From an uncultured Gilliamella sp. (GTDB taxonomy: Bacteria; Pseudomonadota; Gammaproteobacteria; Enterobacterales; Orbaceae): DNA of 64,000 nucleotides. Below the pieces are notes generated by a model. The model was not told the origin of the DNA. It saw only the letters and a list, made by a program, of their open reading frames with translations, and ran no database searches. Below, in pieces: positions 1 through 8,444 of this stretch (positions within the stretch are counted from its first letter, which is position 1; every line of letters starts with the position of its first letter). Location: positions 1 to 64,000 of the forward strand of contig CAMLPV010000003.1 of assembly GCA_946482005.1 (NCBI GenBank), given 5' to 3'. Position numbers and translations under genes: made by a program.

Positions 1-328
1 ATCAGCTTTCTGTCGGGGCAACCGCAACCCATTGAAAGCAAGGAACATGAAAATTGAGCGGTTGAAATCGACGGCGCATTATATATTAAAATTACGACTT
101 TAACAAATGAATAAATTATAAAAATAGCCTATAGTGTTTTATAAGCAAAAAGTAAACTTAACCATCATCATCAAAAATCCTATTTTTAACTTTTTTATCA
201 GATTTTCATCAGAAAAACCGATCTAAATGTAAAAATGTAACGATATCTATACATTTTTGTCATTAAAGTATGCTATCCTTAGCCAAATAAAAATTTACGG
301 TTTAAAACTATTTTAAAGGAGTGTTTGT
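1..328. other. Leader region before hinT
   Basis: No complete gene is seen here. The plus strand is open from base 1 to a stop at 55-57 (last residues PIESKEHEN), which could be the 3' end of a gene starting outside the window, but 18 codons are too few to identify. The remainder is AT-rich with no strong hairpin. It presumably holds the promoter of the hinT-lpoB-nagZ-tyrR run. Confidence 0.3.
271..279 (+). promoter_or_regulatory. Possible extended -10 promoter element for hinT
   Basis: TGCTATCCT fits an extended -10 (TGn followed by a TATAAT-like hexamer, 4 of 6). It lies about 50 bases before the hinT start. No good -35 hexamer is found at the usual spacing, as expected for an extended -10 promoter. 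Weak, pattern-only evidence. Confidence 0.25.
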
Positions 329-676
329 ATGGCTGAAGAGACCATTTTTAGTAAAATTATTCGCCGTGAAATTCCTTCTGATATTGTCTTTCAAGATGAT
401 AAAGTTACTGCTTTTCGAGATATCTCTCCGCAAGCACCAACTCATATTTTAATTATTCCCAACAAATTGATTCCTACCATAAATCATATTGAAGAATCTG
501 ATGAAGCTTTACTCGGTCACATGGTGGTGGTGGCAGCTAAAATTGCCAAACAAGAAGGCATTGATGAAAGTGGTTACCGTTTAATTATGAACTGTAATAA
601 AGATGCTGGACAAGAGGTCTTTCATATTCATATGCATTTATTAGGCGGTAAGAATTTAGGTCGATTAATAGGTTAA
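329..676 (+). CDS. hinT: HIT-family purine nucleoside phosphoramidase HinT
   Basis: HinT hydrolyses adenosine phosphoramidates and aminoacyl-AMP-like compounds in the cytoplasm. The 115-residue product covers the whole family length. It opens with the [12 protein letters not shown] segment typical of HinT and ends with the HIHMHLLGG histidine triad, whose middle His is the nucleophile in this family. The start follows an AAGGAG ribosome site at about 316-321. lpoB starts 5 bases downstream, as in the E. coli hinT-ycfL-lpoB-nagZ neighbourhood, although ycfL and thiK are missing here. Identification is firm. Confidence 0.95.
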   Translation: MAEETIFSKIIRREIPSDIVFQDDKVTAFRDISPQAPTHILIIPNKLIPTINHIEESDEALLGHMVVVAAKIAKQEGIDESGYRLIMNCNKDAGQEVFHIHMHLLGGKNLGRLIG

Positions 677-681
677 TTTAT

Positions 682-1305
682 ATGAAACAATTTAAACGTA
701 CCGTGGTAATTAGCATGTTGGCTTTTGGCTTAGTTGGCTGTCAACTTCTTGGAAATAATCAAAAAGTTGAGGTTAATCAACCAATAGAACCTTCCGATGA
801 TATAGGCGTGGTTGAAACCCCACCACAAATTGTAAAAACAATTGATTGGAGTTCTATTTTATCACCGCTAGTGAATAAAATATTGCAATCTTCAACTTCT
901 GTTGAAGGCAATAAAGTTTTACTGATTAGTGATATTCAAAATCGTAGCGGTGATTATTTGGCGACTAATCAGGTTGATCAGACGTTACATCGTTTAATGA
1001 ATAATCAGAATCTTTTTGCTGTCGCAGATAGACAGTCTATTATCCAAGCAAAACAAGCCTTAGGTATTTCTGTAGACGATAAACTCGTTTCACGAAGTAA
1101 AATGATTGGTCTGGCTAAAACCATGAATGCTGGATATGTGCTTTTTACTACACTTTATAAATCACCATCAGAAAATGACGTTGCTGATCTCTCTATGGAA
1201 CTGCTTTCAACACAAACTGGTGAAATATTACAACGGGTAACATCAAAAGATGTCCAACCCAAAGAGGCAACTGATTCTGACAATAGTCAAGGGTCTGACA
1301 AGTAA
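682..1305 (+). CDS. lpoB: Outer-membrane lipoprotein LpoB, activator of PBP1B
   Basis: LpoB is an outer-membrane lipoprotein that reaches across the periplasm to stimulate the peptidoglycan synthase PBP1B. The N-terminus is a lipoprotein signal with lipobox LVGC, lipidated Cys at residue 20. A disordered Pro/Glu/Val linker follows to about residue 50, then the globular domain (VLLISDIQNRS, RSKMIGLAKTMNAGYVLF, QTGEIL), which aligns with E. coli LpoB. At 207 residues it is near the usual 213. The stop overlaps the nagZ start by one base, implying translational coupling of two cell-wall genes. Confidence 0.93.
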   Translation: MKQFKRTVVISMLAFGLVGCQLLGNNQKVEVNQPIEPSDDIGVVETPPQIVKTIDWSSILSPLVNKILQSSTSVEGNKVLLISDIQNRSGDYLATNQVDQTLHRLMNNQNLFAVADRQSIIQAKQALGISVDDKLVSRSKMIGLAKTMNAGYVLFTTLYKSPSENDVADLSMELLSTQTGEILQRVTSKDVQPKEATDSDNSQGSDK

Positions 1306-2351
1306 TGGGACCTTTATTGATTGATGTGCAAGGGACGTCATTAACTAATGATGATGTCTTGCTGTTACAAAACCCGTTGGTGGCTGGAGTTATCTTATTT
1401 AGTCGTAATTACCAATCTCCTCAACAATTAACCGAATTAATAAAACAAATTCGTGCAGCAACAGCAGATCGTTTATTAATTTCGGTCGATCATGAAGGGG
1501 GACGGGTTCAACGGTTTAAACAAGGCTTTACCCTTATCCCGCCGGCTCAATCTTTTGCGTTGCTCAATGATCTGCAACAGGCTAAATCGTTGGCATTTGA
1601 TGCAGGTTGGTTGCTAGCTATGGAATTGATGGCCTTTGATATTGATCTCAGTTATGCGCCAGTATTGGATTTAGGTCACGATTGTTTAGCGATTGGCAGT
1701 CGCTCCTTTCATGCCGATATTAATATTGCTTATCAAGTTGCTTCATCTATGATTGATGGTATGCATTCAGCGGGCATGAAAACCACCGGTAAACATTTTC
1801 CTGGTCATGGCCATGTTATTGCTGATTCTCATAAAGAAACGCCAGTTGATCATCGCTCGAAAGCGCTTATTGAAAGCGATATGCAGATCTTTACCAAATT
1901 GATTGCTGAGAAAAAACTTGATGCAATTATGCCCGCTCATGTTATCTATCCAGAATTTGATGATCAACCAGCCAGCGGATCAGCTTTTTGGCTTAAAAAC
2001 GTATTACGCAAACAATTGCATTTTGATGGTGTTATATTTTCAGATGACTTATCGATGGAAGGTGCGGCAATTCTAGGTAATCATGCTCAGCGAGCAGAAG
2101 CAGCCCTTAATGCCGGTTGTGATCTGTTATTAGCCTGTAATAATCGTGCCGGCACATTAACTATTTTAGAGGCCTTGTCTATCTTAAATGAAAAACAATC
2201 ATTATTAACAGGTAAGGTAAAACAGTTATTGGCAAGCACTAAAATTAGTTATACCGAGTTAATAAACAGCGATGAGTGGCAAATTCGTCATAACAATTTA
2301 ATGAAATTAAATGAAAAGTGGGAAGATTATCATGCAAGTGGCCATCATTGA
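1305..2351 (+). CDS. nagZ: Beta-N-acetylhexosaminidase NagZ (GH3)
   Basis: Cytoplasmic GH3 enzyme that removes N-acetylglucosamine from anhydromuropeptides in peptidoglycan recycling. Visible signatures are the KHFPGHG motif (from residue 163) followed by the catalytic D-S-H dyad of NagZ, and FSDDLSMEG around residue 245, which contains the nucleophile aspartate. Length 348 compares with 341 in E. coli. The ATG overlaps the lpoB stop. The 3' end overlaps the preferred tyrR start by 20 bases. No oddities are seen. Confidence 0.95.
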   Translation: MGPLLIDVQGTSLTNDDVLLLQNPLVAGVILFSRNYQSPQQLTELIKQIRAATADRLLISVDHEGGRVQRFKQGFTLIPPAQSFALLNDLQQAKSLAFDAGWLLAMELMAFDIDLSYAPVLDLGHDCLAIGSRSFHADINIAYQVASSMIDGMHSAGMKTTGKHFPGHGHVIADSHKETPVDHRSKALIESDMQIFTKLIAEKKLDAIMPAHVIYPEFDDQPASGSAFWLKNVLRKQLHFDGVIFSDDLSMEGAAILGNHAQRAEAALNAGCDLLLACNNRAGTLTILEALSILNEKQSLLTGKVKQLLASTKISYTELINSDEWQIRHNNLMKLNEKWEDYHASGHH

Positions 2352-3573
2352 AATCGATAATAATTCACAATTGCTAGCTTATAATAAGGCGGCTAAAGTA
2401 TTATTTCCTACTAATTTACTTCAGTTAAACCAAAAATTTGATTTTCAAAATGTATTTAATTTGGATGCAACATTTAATTTAACCGCCGATGTTGACTCGA
2501 TTATTGTTATAAATTCGCAATATTTTTTATTGCAAAAAGTTAGTGAATCATTCAAAATTATTTTTATTTTGCAGCCGGTTGAATATTTAAAAAGACGATT
2601 ATCAAAAATCAATATCGTTGACAGTCATGCTTTTGATATTTTTGCCACCCAAAGTCAACCCATGCAAAAATTGATTGCTCAAGCTAAAGCATTTTCTATG
2701 CAACGAGAGCCATTACTCATCACTGGTGAAACAGGGACAGGTAAAGATTTGTTGGCTACTGCTTGTCATCAATATAGCCCTAGAGGTGAGCAAACTTTTT
2801 TAGGTTTAAATTGCGCCGCGATGCCTGATGAGGTGGTTGAGAGTGAGCTTTATGGTCATGCTGCTGGCGCTTATCCAGGCGCACTTGAAAGTAAAAAAGG
2901 TTTTTTTGAACAAGCTAATGGCGGTTCTGTTTTGCTTGATGGCATCGATGAAATGTCATTCCAAATGCAAACTAAATTATTACGATTTATTAATGACGGA
3001 TATTTTCGCAGAGTAGGTGATGATAACGAAGTTTATGTTGATGTTAGAATCATCTGTGCGACTAAAGTGGATTTAGCTGAGTTAGTGGAACAAGGGAAAT
3101 TTAGGAAAGATCTTTATTATCGCTTGAATGTATTATCTTTAAATTTGCCTTCATTACAAGAGCGCCAGGATGATATTGCTCTATTGACAAATATCTTTAT
3201 TAATGAATTTGCTAATAAGCAGGGCATTAATGCGCCTACCGTGAGTCAAGATGTTATTGCTTATTTAACTCAATACTCTTGGCCAGGTAATGTAAGACAG
3301 CTTAAAAATGTACTTTATTCCGCATTAGCTCAGTTGACATCATCACAATTGACGGTAAAAGATATTGCTCTACCGGCGATAACGTCGACGCAAATATCAT
3401 GGATCAATAATATCGAAAATAAAACCCTTGATGAGATGACCAAACAATTTGAAAAAGAAGTTTTAAAAAGCTTGTATATCGATTATCCAAGCTCTAGAAA
3501 GCTCGCAAAAAGATTAGGTGTATCACATACCGCAATTGCTAATAAGCTTAGAGATTATGGGGTCGGGCGGTAA
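2332..3573 (+). CDS. tyrR: TyrR-like regulator of aromatic amino acid genes, lacking the ACT domain
   Basis: Related to TyrR, the sigma-70-dependent bEBP-family regulator of aromatic amino acid genes. The start at 2332 is chosen over ATG 2311 because GGGAAG lies at 2320-2325; this gives 413 residues against 513 in E. coli. The N-terminal ACT domain is absent and the protein begins in the PAS region. The AAA+ domain has Walker A GETGTGKD at residue 132, and the GAFTGA loop reads GAYPGA. Walker B reads LLDGIDEM, so the conserved catalytic Glu after Asp203 is Gly. The C-terminal helix-turn-helix (SRKLAKRLGVSHTAIANKLR) matches E. coli TyrR almost exactly. DNA binding is thus likely kept while ATP hydrolysis and amino-acid sensing are doubtful. 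Confidence 0.85.
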   Translation: MQVAIIEIDNNSQLLAYNKAAKVLFPTNLLQLNQKFDFQNVFNLDATFNLTADVDSIIVINSQYFLLQKVSESFKIIFILQPVEYLKRRLSKINIVDSHAFDIFATQSQPMQKLIAQAKAFSMQREPLLITGETGTGKDLLATACHQYSPRGEQTFLGLNCAAMPDEVVESELYGHAAGAYPGALESKKGFFEQANGGSVLLDGIDEMSFQMQTKLLRFINDGYFRRVGDDNEVYVDVRIICATKVDLAELVEQGKFRKDLYYRLNVLSLNLPSLQERQDDIALLTNIFINEFANKQGINAPTVSQDVIAYLTQYSWPGNVRQLKNVLYSALAQLTSSQLTVKDIALPAITSTQISWINNIENKTLDEMTKQFEKEVLKSLYIDYPSSRKLAKRLGVSHTAIANKLRDYGVGR

Positions 3574-3597
3574 ATTAAGGGATTCATTAAAAACTCC

Positions 3598-4596
3598 ATG
3601 AAGATTTTAGTTACAGGTGGTGCGGGTTTTATTGGCTCTGCAGTAGTTCGATATATTATTAAACATACTTCACATTATGTTATAAATATTGATAAATTGA
3701 CTTATGCGGCAAATCCCCAAGCGCTCGAAAATATTTCAAATAGTGAGAAATATATTTTTGAAAAAGTCGATATTTGTAGTCAACAAGATTTAGATCGTGT
3801 ATTTAAGTTACATCACCCAAACGCAGTGATTCACTTAGCTGCAGAAAGTCATGTTGATCGTTCGATAGTTTGTCCATCAGTTTTTATAAAAAGCAATATC
3901 TTGGGCACTTTTACATTACTTGAAGTTACCAGAAATTATTTGATTCATTCATCTAAAGAGATTAGAAATAATTTTCGTTTTATTCATGTTTCTACCGATG
4001 AGGTATATGGTGAATTGAACGATTGTGATATAGCTTTTAGTGAATCTTCGTGTTATGCACCAAATAGCCCTTATTCGGCATCTAAAGCTTCAAGTGACCA
4101 TCTTGTTTCAGCATGGTGTCGTACTTATGGTATACCAGCTATTATAACTCATAGTACTAATAATTATGGACCTTATCAACATGAAGAAAAATTAATACCA
4201 TCAACTATAACTAATGCTATAGCAGGTAAACCAATTCAAATTTATGGAAAAGGTTTACAAATTCGTGATTGGATTTATGTAGAAGATACTGCAAGAGCTT
4301 TATATTTTATTTTAATGAATGGTAAAATTGGTGAAACGTATAATATTGGAGCCAATAATGAAATCAATAATCTCGATATGGTTAAAAAAATATGTTCTAT
4401 TCTTGATAAATATTTACCAATACGAAAAGATGGAATTGGGTGTTATAAAGAATTAATTAAGTTTGTTTCCGATAGACCTGGCCATGATTTCAGATATGCC
4501 ATAGATTCATCCAAAATTCAACGATTAGGTTGGAAGCCTAAGGAAAGGCTAGATTCAGGACTGAAAAGGACAATTAAATTCTTCTCAGATATATAA
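3598..4596 (+). CDS. rfbB: dTDP-glucose 4,6-dehydratase
   Basis: Extended short-chain dehydrogenase converting dTDP-glucose to dTDP-4-keto-6-deoxyglucose for deoxysugar synthesis. Sequence shows the NAD-binding GGAGFIGS (residues 7-14), STDEVYGE with Thr133-Asp134-Glu135, and the YSASK catalytic Tyr159/Lys163. The RDWIYVEDTARA and RPGHDFRYAID stretches are typical of RmlB. Length 332 is slightly short of the usual 350-360. It opens the glycan region 24 bases after tyrR. No rmlA, rmlC or rmlD is present in the window, so either the rest of the pathway lies elsewhere or a different dTDP sugar is made. Confidence 0.88.
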   Translation: MKILVTGGAGFIGSAVVRYIIKHTSHYVINIDKLTYAANPQALENISNSEKYIFEKVDICSQQDLDRVFKLHHPNAVIHLAAESHVDRSIVCPSVFIKSNILGTFTLLEVTRNYLIHSSKEIRNNFRFIHVSTDEVYGELNDCDIAFSESSCYAPNSPYSASKASSDHLVSAWCRTYGIPAIITHSTNNYGPYQHEEKLIPSTITNAIAGKPIQIYGKGLQIRDWIYVEDTARALYFILMNGKIGETYNIGANNEINNLDMVKKICSILDKYLPIRKDGIGCYKELIKFVSDRPGHDFRYAIDSSKIQRLGWKPKERLDSGLKRTIKFFSDI

Positions 4597-4648
4597 TCTA
4601 AAACTATATAAGACAATTATTGATAATATAAATGTTTAATCATAACTT

Positions 4649-5650
4649 ATGAATAATCAAAATATGATAAAATTTGAAGATATTTCTGTTGTTGTACAGG
4701 GTGTTATTCATTCTGATATTACGAAGCTTACACTATTAAGCATTAGAAAATTTCTTCCCAACTCTAAAATTATATTGTCTACTTGGAATGGTTCTGACAT
4801 AACCGGATTGGAATTTGATCAACTGATACTCAGCCAAGATCCCGGCGGGTTTAATCACACCAGTTTAAATAAGGCCAAATGTAATAATGTAAATAGATTG
4901 ATTCTTTCAAGCCTAAATGGGATTAGGGCGGCTAAAACTAAGTATGTAATGAAATTGCGAACAGATTTTTTGTTAACAGGAAACTCGTTTTTAAATATTT
5001 TTGATAAATATAATTTAGTTGAACCTAATTTTGCGTTATTTAAACATAAAGTTTTAGCATGTAGCTATTTCTCACGTAACCCCAAGAATGTTAATTTAGC
5101 TTACCATCCTTCAGATATAGCTTTTTTTGGTTTGAAATTAGATTTGCTTGATTTATTTGATATCAACTTAATGCCAAAATCGGATGAATTTTATATATTT
5201 GAAAATGGTGAATGGCAAAGAAAATATGCACCTGAACAATATATTTTTATAAGTTTTTTAAGAAAAAAAGGTATAAATGTATCTTTTAGTAATCAATTTC
5301 CTATTACAAAAAAACAAATAATGTTTACCGAAAAGTATTTTACTTCAAATTTTATTTTTCTAGAATGGCGCTTTTTTAATTTAAAACCGCCTAAAAAGTT
5401 AAAACTATATAAAGAACTAGATCACTTTTCTTGTATTACTCATATTGAATGGAAGAAGCTATATTATAAACATGTTATCCACAAACCAAAAAAATTTGTA
5501 GGATTTGATTTTGAAAGGGTTAAATTAAATTTAGTTCTAAAATATTATAATTTATTGAAAATTATTGCAAAATTTATTACTATTTTTATTTTAGGTAAAA
5601 ATAATAAAAAATTAAGGAAAAAAATTAGAAAGAAAATAACAAGAAATTAA
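4649..5650 (+). CDS. WavE-family glycosyltransferase
   Basis: Belongs to the WavE lipopolysaccharide-synthesis family, probable cytoplasmic glycosyltransferases of LPS or capsule. Family-like features are an ISVVVQG opening strand, KIILSTWNGSD, LSQDPGG, an NNVNR motif, KLRTDF (R-T-D, a likely metal/nucleotide-sugar site) near residue 110 and a C-terminal CITHIEWKKLY. The C-terminus is strongly basic with many Lys/Arg, suggesting inner-membrane surface association. It is clearly paralogous to the protein at 8787-9827: same order of motifs, including SYFSRNPK and HPSDIAFFGLK. Donor and acceptor are unknown. Confidence 0.75.
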   Translation: MNNQNMIKFEDISVVVQGVIHSDITKLTLLSIRKFLPNSKIILSTWNGSDITGLEFDQLILSQDPGGFNHTSLNKAKCNNVNRLILSSLNGIRAAKTKYVMKLRTDFLLTGNSFLNIFDKYNLVEPNFALFKHKVLACSYFSRNPKNVNLAYHPSDIAFFGLKLDLLDLFDINLMPKSDEFYIFENGEWQRKYAPEQYIFISFLRKKGINVSFSNQFPITKKQIMFTEKYFTSNFIFLEWRFFNLKPPKKLKLYKELDHFSCITHIEWKKLYYKHVIHKPKKFVGFDFERVKLNLVLKYYNLLKIIAKFITIFILGKNNKKLRKKIRKKITRN

Positions 5651-5715
5651 TAATATTTTTTGATAATATGTAGTTTTATTATTCCTTAATTTTAATATAT
5701 TAAAAAGAGTATGAC

Positions 5716-6465
5716 ATGTTAAACATTGTATTGCCTATGGCTGGTAGAGGAAGTCGATTTGCAGATGCTGGGTATTCTATACCGAAACCGTTTATTCCTA
5801 TTCATGATGTTCCCATGATCAAGGTGGTAGTTGATAATTTAACCCCATCTTGTGATCACCGTTTTATTTTTATTTGCCAACAACAACATATAGATCAGTA
5901 TGATTTAATACCTAAATTAAAATCATATGCTAAGAATGTAGAAATTATAGGTATAAATGGTATTACTGAAGGTCAAGTATGTACTGCTTTGTTAGCGAAA
6001 AAGTTTTTCGATAATGATGAACCCTTAATGAATGCTAATGCGGATCAATATATCGATTTTGATATCAATGAGTATTTGGATGTTATATTTTCACGAAATT
6101 TGGATGGTATGATCATGACGATGAAATCACAAGATCCAAAATGGTCATATGCAAAAACCAATAGTGATGGTTTTGTTATTGAAACAGCGGAAAAGAAAGT
6201 TATTTCAGATGACGCAACTGTCGGTATTTTCAATTTCTCGCAAGGAAAAGATTTGGTTAGAGCAGCTGAACAAATGATCAAAGATAATATTAGAGTTAAT
6301 AACGAATTTTATACTTGCCCATGTTATAATTACCTAATCAAAGAAGGTAAAAAAATCGGCATTTATGGAATTGGTGAAGAATACAATGGTATGTATGGTC
6401 TAGGAATTCCAAAGGATCTTGATTTCTTTATAAATCATCCAATTTCTCAGCGGGTAAAAATATGA
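5716..6465 (+). CDS. Sugar-phosphate nucleotidyltransferase (GT-A fold)
   Basis: Predicted to couple an NTP to a phosphorylated sugar or polyol, making an activated donor. The nucleotide-binding signature PMAGRGSRF (residues 7-15) and the PKPFIPI loop (residue 23 onward) are intact, as is a NADQYIDFD segment that supplies the metal-binding aspartates. Length 249 suits short LicC/RfbF-like pyrophosphorylases without a beta-helix tail. It is the first gene of a five-gene overlapping set; its stop overlaps the next start by 4 bases. The gene at 7710 is a divergent paralogue. Whether the nucleotide is CTP, UTP or dTTP cannot be told. Confidence 0.78.
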   Translation: MLNIVLPMAGRGSRFADAGYSIPKPFIPIHDVPMIKVVVDNLTPSCDHRFIFICQQQHIDQYDLIPKLKSYAKNVEIIGINGITEGQVCTALLAKKFFDNDEPLMNANADQYIDFDINEYLDVIFSRNLDGMIMTMKSQDPKWSYAKTNSDGFVIETAEKKVISDDATVGIFNFSQGKDLVRAAEQMIKDNIRVNNEFYTCPCYNYLIKEGKKIGIYGIGEEYNGMYGLGIPKDLDFFINHPISQRVKI

Positions 6466-7088
6466 TTGTTCTTTCACATAGAGGATATTGGAAATCTTTA
6501 CAAGAAAGAAATTCTTTCGAAGCTTTCGAACGAAGTTTCAATATGGGCTTTGGGACAGAGACAGATTTGAGAGATTATAATGGTGAAATAGTTATCGCTC
6601 ATGATATGCCTAAAGGTAATGAACGAACTTTTGAAGAACTATTGATCATTATGAATGGGAGAAATTTACCGCTTGCTCTAAATATTAAAGCGGATGGTTT
6701 ATATGAAAATATTAAAAGTAAATTAGAAAAATATAATCATACTAATTATTTTACTTTTGATATGTCTATACCAGATATGGTTTGTCACTTAAAAAATAAG
6801 CTAAAAGTCTTTACAGGTTTAAATGATTTATTAATTCAGCCAGTTTTATTGTCTGAATGTGAAGGCGTCTGGTTGGATTGCTTTAATTCTGATTGGTATG
6901 ATTGGTCTGTCATAGATAATCTTTTGGGACAGGGTAAAAAAGTTTGCTTAGTTTCAGCTGAATTACATAAAAGAGAAAATTTGAATCAGTGGTCTATTAT
7001 TAAAAAGAGTAAATTTTTGCATAGTGATAATCTAATGATTTGCACAGATTTTCCTGAAAAAGCGAGGGAGTATTTCAATGAAAATTAA
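6462..7088 (+). CDS. Glycerophosphodiester phosphodiesterase-like protein
   Basis: Member of the GDPD (PI-PLC-like TIM barrel) superfamily, which cleaves phosphodiesters. The N-terminal active site is preserved: SHRG (His6, Arg7), an N-S-F-E-A-F helix, E-T-D at residues 33-35 and AHD (His47). At 208 residues it is shorter than metabolic GDPDs such as GlpQ/UgpQ (about 250) and has no signal peptide, so it is probably cytoplasmic. Being translationally coupled between a nucleotidyltransferase and a phosphatase argues for a role in building a glycan substituent rather than in lipid scavenging. The actual substrate is unknown. Confidence 0.7.
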   Translation: MIVLSHRGYWKSLQERNSFEAFERSFNMGFGTETDLRDYNGEIVIAHDMPKGNERTFEELLIIMNGRNLPLALNIKADGLYENIKSKLEKYNHTNYFTFDMSIPDMVCHLKNKLKVFTGLNDLLIQPVLLSECEGVWLDCFNSDWYDWSVIDNLLGQGKKVCLVSAELHKRENLNQWSIIKKSKFLHSDNLMICTDFPEKAREYFNEN

Positions 7089-7710
7089 AGCTGTTTTATT
7101 TGACATGGATGGAGTATTGATTGAAGCTAAAGATTGGCACTATGAAGCTTTAAATCGGGCTTTAAATTTATTTGGTTATGAAATAAGCAGGTTTGAACAT
7201 TTAACCAGTTATGACGGTTTACCAACATCTATGAAGTTACAAAAATTAACTTTAGAAAAAGGCTTACCTTCACAGCTTCACAATTTCATAAATGAAATGA
7301 AACAACAATATACTGTATCAATGATCCAAAACTTATGCCGTCCTCGTTTTAATCATGAATATGCATTATCAAAATTGAAATCGGAAGGATATAGGCTTGC
7401 AGTTGGCTCGAATTCTATAAGAATGACTATAGAAATGATGATGGATTATGCAAAATTGACTGATTATTTTGATTTCATGTTAAGTAATCAAGATGTTAAA
7501 AATGCTAAGCCAGATCCCGAAATTTATTTGACTGCGATGTCGAAAATGAATATCAAACCAGAAGATTGTTTGATAGTTGAAGATAATGAAAATGGTATTA
7601 AAGCCGCAGTTGCTTCAGGTGCTAATGTGTTGGTAGTTAAAACAGTTGATGAAGTCAATTATGATAATATTAAAAAACGAATTCTAGAAATTGAAGAGGG
7701 ATATAACTAA
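7078..7710 (+). CDS. HAD-superfamily phosphatase/phosphomutase
   Basis: Haloacid dehalogenase-fold hydrolase of the beta-phosphoglucomutase-like group. It has the DMDGVL motif (nucleophile Asp9, acid/base Asp11), a helical cap from about residue 18 to 85, a VGSNS motif II, KPDP (conserved Lys) and a VEDNENG motif IV. Length 210 is typical. The start overlaps the preceding gene by 11 bases and the stop shares one base with the next start. In context it probably dephosphorylates or isomerises the phosphorylated intermediate used by the flanking nucleotidyltransferases; this is inferred from neighbours only. Confidence 0.75.
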   Translation: MKIKAVLFDMDGVLIEAKDWHYEALNRALNLFGYEISRFEHLTSYDGLPTSMKLQKLTLEKGLPSQLHNFINEMKQQYTVSMIQNLCRPRFNHEYALSKLKSEGYRLAVGSNSIRMTIEMMMDYAKLTDYFDFMLSNQDVKNAKPDPEIYLTAMSKMNIKPEDCLIVEDNENGIKAAVASGANVLVVKTVDEVNYDNIKKRILEIEEGYN

Positions 7711-8444
7711 TGCAAATCATTTTTTTAATGGGTGGGCAAAATTTTGAAAAAAATAGAGAACAATACCCTCTTTACTTAACTGAAATTAATGAAAAGTTGA
7801 TAATTGAAAAACAAATTGATTACTGTCGAGGATTAAATCCAAGAAAATTTCTATTTTGTATTAAAGATGAAGATATAAAAAATTTTCAAGTAGATTCGGT
7901 TATTAAACAGTTAGTGCCTGATAGTGAAATTATCATCATAAATGATAAAACTATGGGAGCAGTCTGTACCGCTCTGCTCGGAATTGAATATATAAATAAT
8001 GAAGAAGAACTAATATTATTAGCAGTTGATGATTTTATTGAAGTTTCAAGTGAAAATATTCTAAACTTTTTCAGGGAAAATAAAAGTGATGCAGGTGTTG
8101 TATCTTTTAACTCTGTTCATCCAAGATATTCTTTTGCTAAAGTAGATGAAAATGACTTAGTAATAGAAGTCTCAGAAAAAAAACCTATAAGTAAAAATGC
8201 ATTGGTCTCCTTCTATTATTACAAAAGAGGTGCTGACTTTGTTGAATGTGCTAAAAATGTAATTCGAAAGGATAATCTAATTAATGGAGCGTTTTATTTA
8301 AGTCAAACTTTAAATGAAATGATATTGAAACAAAAAAAAGTTTCAATCTACAAAATTACAAATGAAAAATTCCATTCTTTAAAAACAGAAATGCAATTAG
8401 CTCAATATATTACAGAATTAATGGATGTTAAGGAAAGTAAATAA
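7710..8444 (+). CDS. Degenerate nucleotidyltransferase-like protein
   Basis: A divergent paralogue of the nucleotidyltransferase at 5716. The middle sections correspond: GAVCTALLG against GQVCTALLA, AVDDFIEV against NADQYIDF, PRYSFAKVDENDLVIEVSEKK against the equivalent stretch. The glycine-rich GRGSRF signature is replaced by GGQNFEKNREQ and the PKP loop by a YPLYL sequence. This protein may therefore be inactive, regulatory, or use another substrate. It is 244 residues and shares single bases with both neighbours (ATG/TAA overlaps), so it is made in step with the cassette. Function unknown. Confidence 0.6.
   Translation: MQIIFLMGGQNFEKNREQYPLYLTEINEKLIIEKQIDYCRGLNPRKFLFCIKDEDIKNFQVDSVIKQLVPDSEIIIINDKTMGAVCTALLGIEYINNEEELILLAVDDFIEVSSENILNFFRENKSDAGVVSFNSVHPRYSFAKVDENDLVIEVSEKKPISKNALVSFYYYKRGADFVECAKNVIRKDNLINGAFYLSQTLNEMILKQKKVSIYKITNEKFHSLKTEMQLAQYITELMDVKESK

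Noticed and set aside
3598-4596. Idea that rfbB belongs to the rhamnose catabolic locus
   Set aside because: It acts on dTDP-glucose in glycan synthesis and is 50 kb away; it has no part in rhamnose breakdown.
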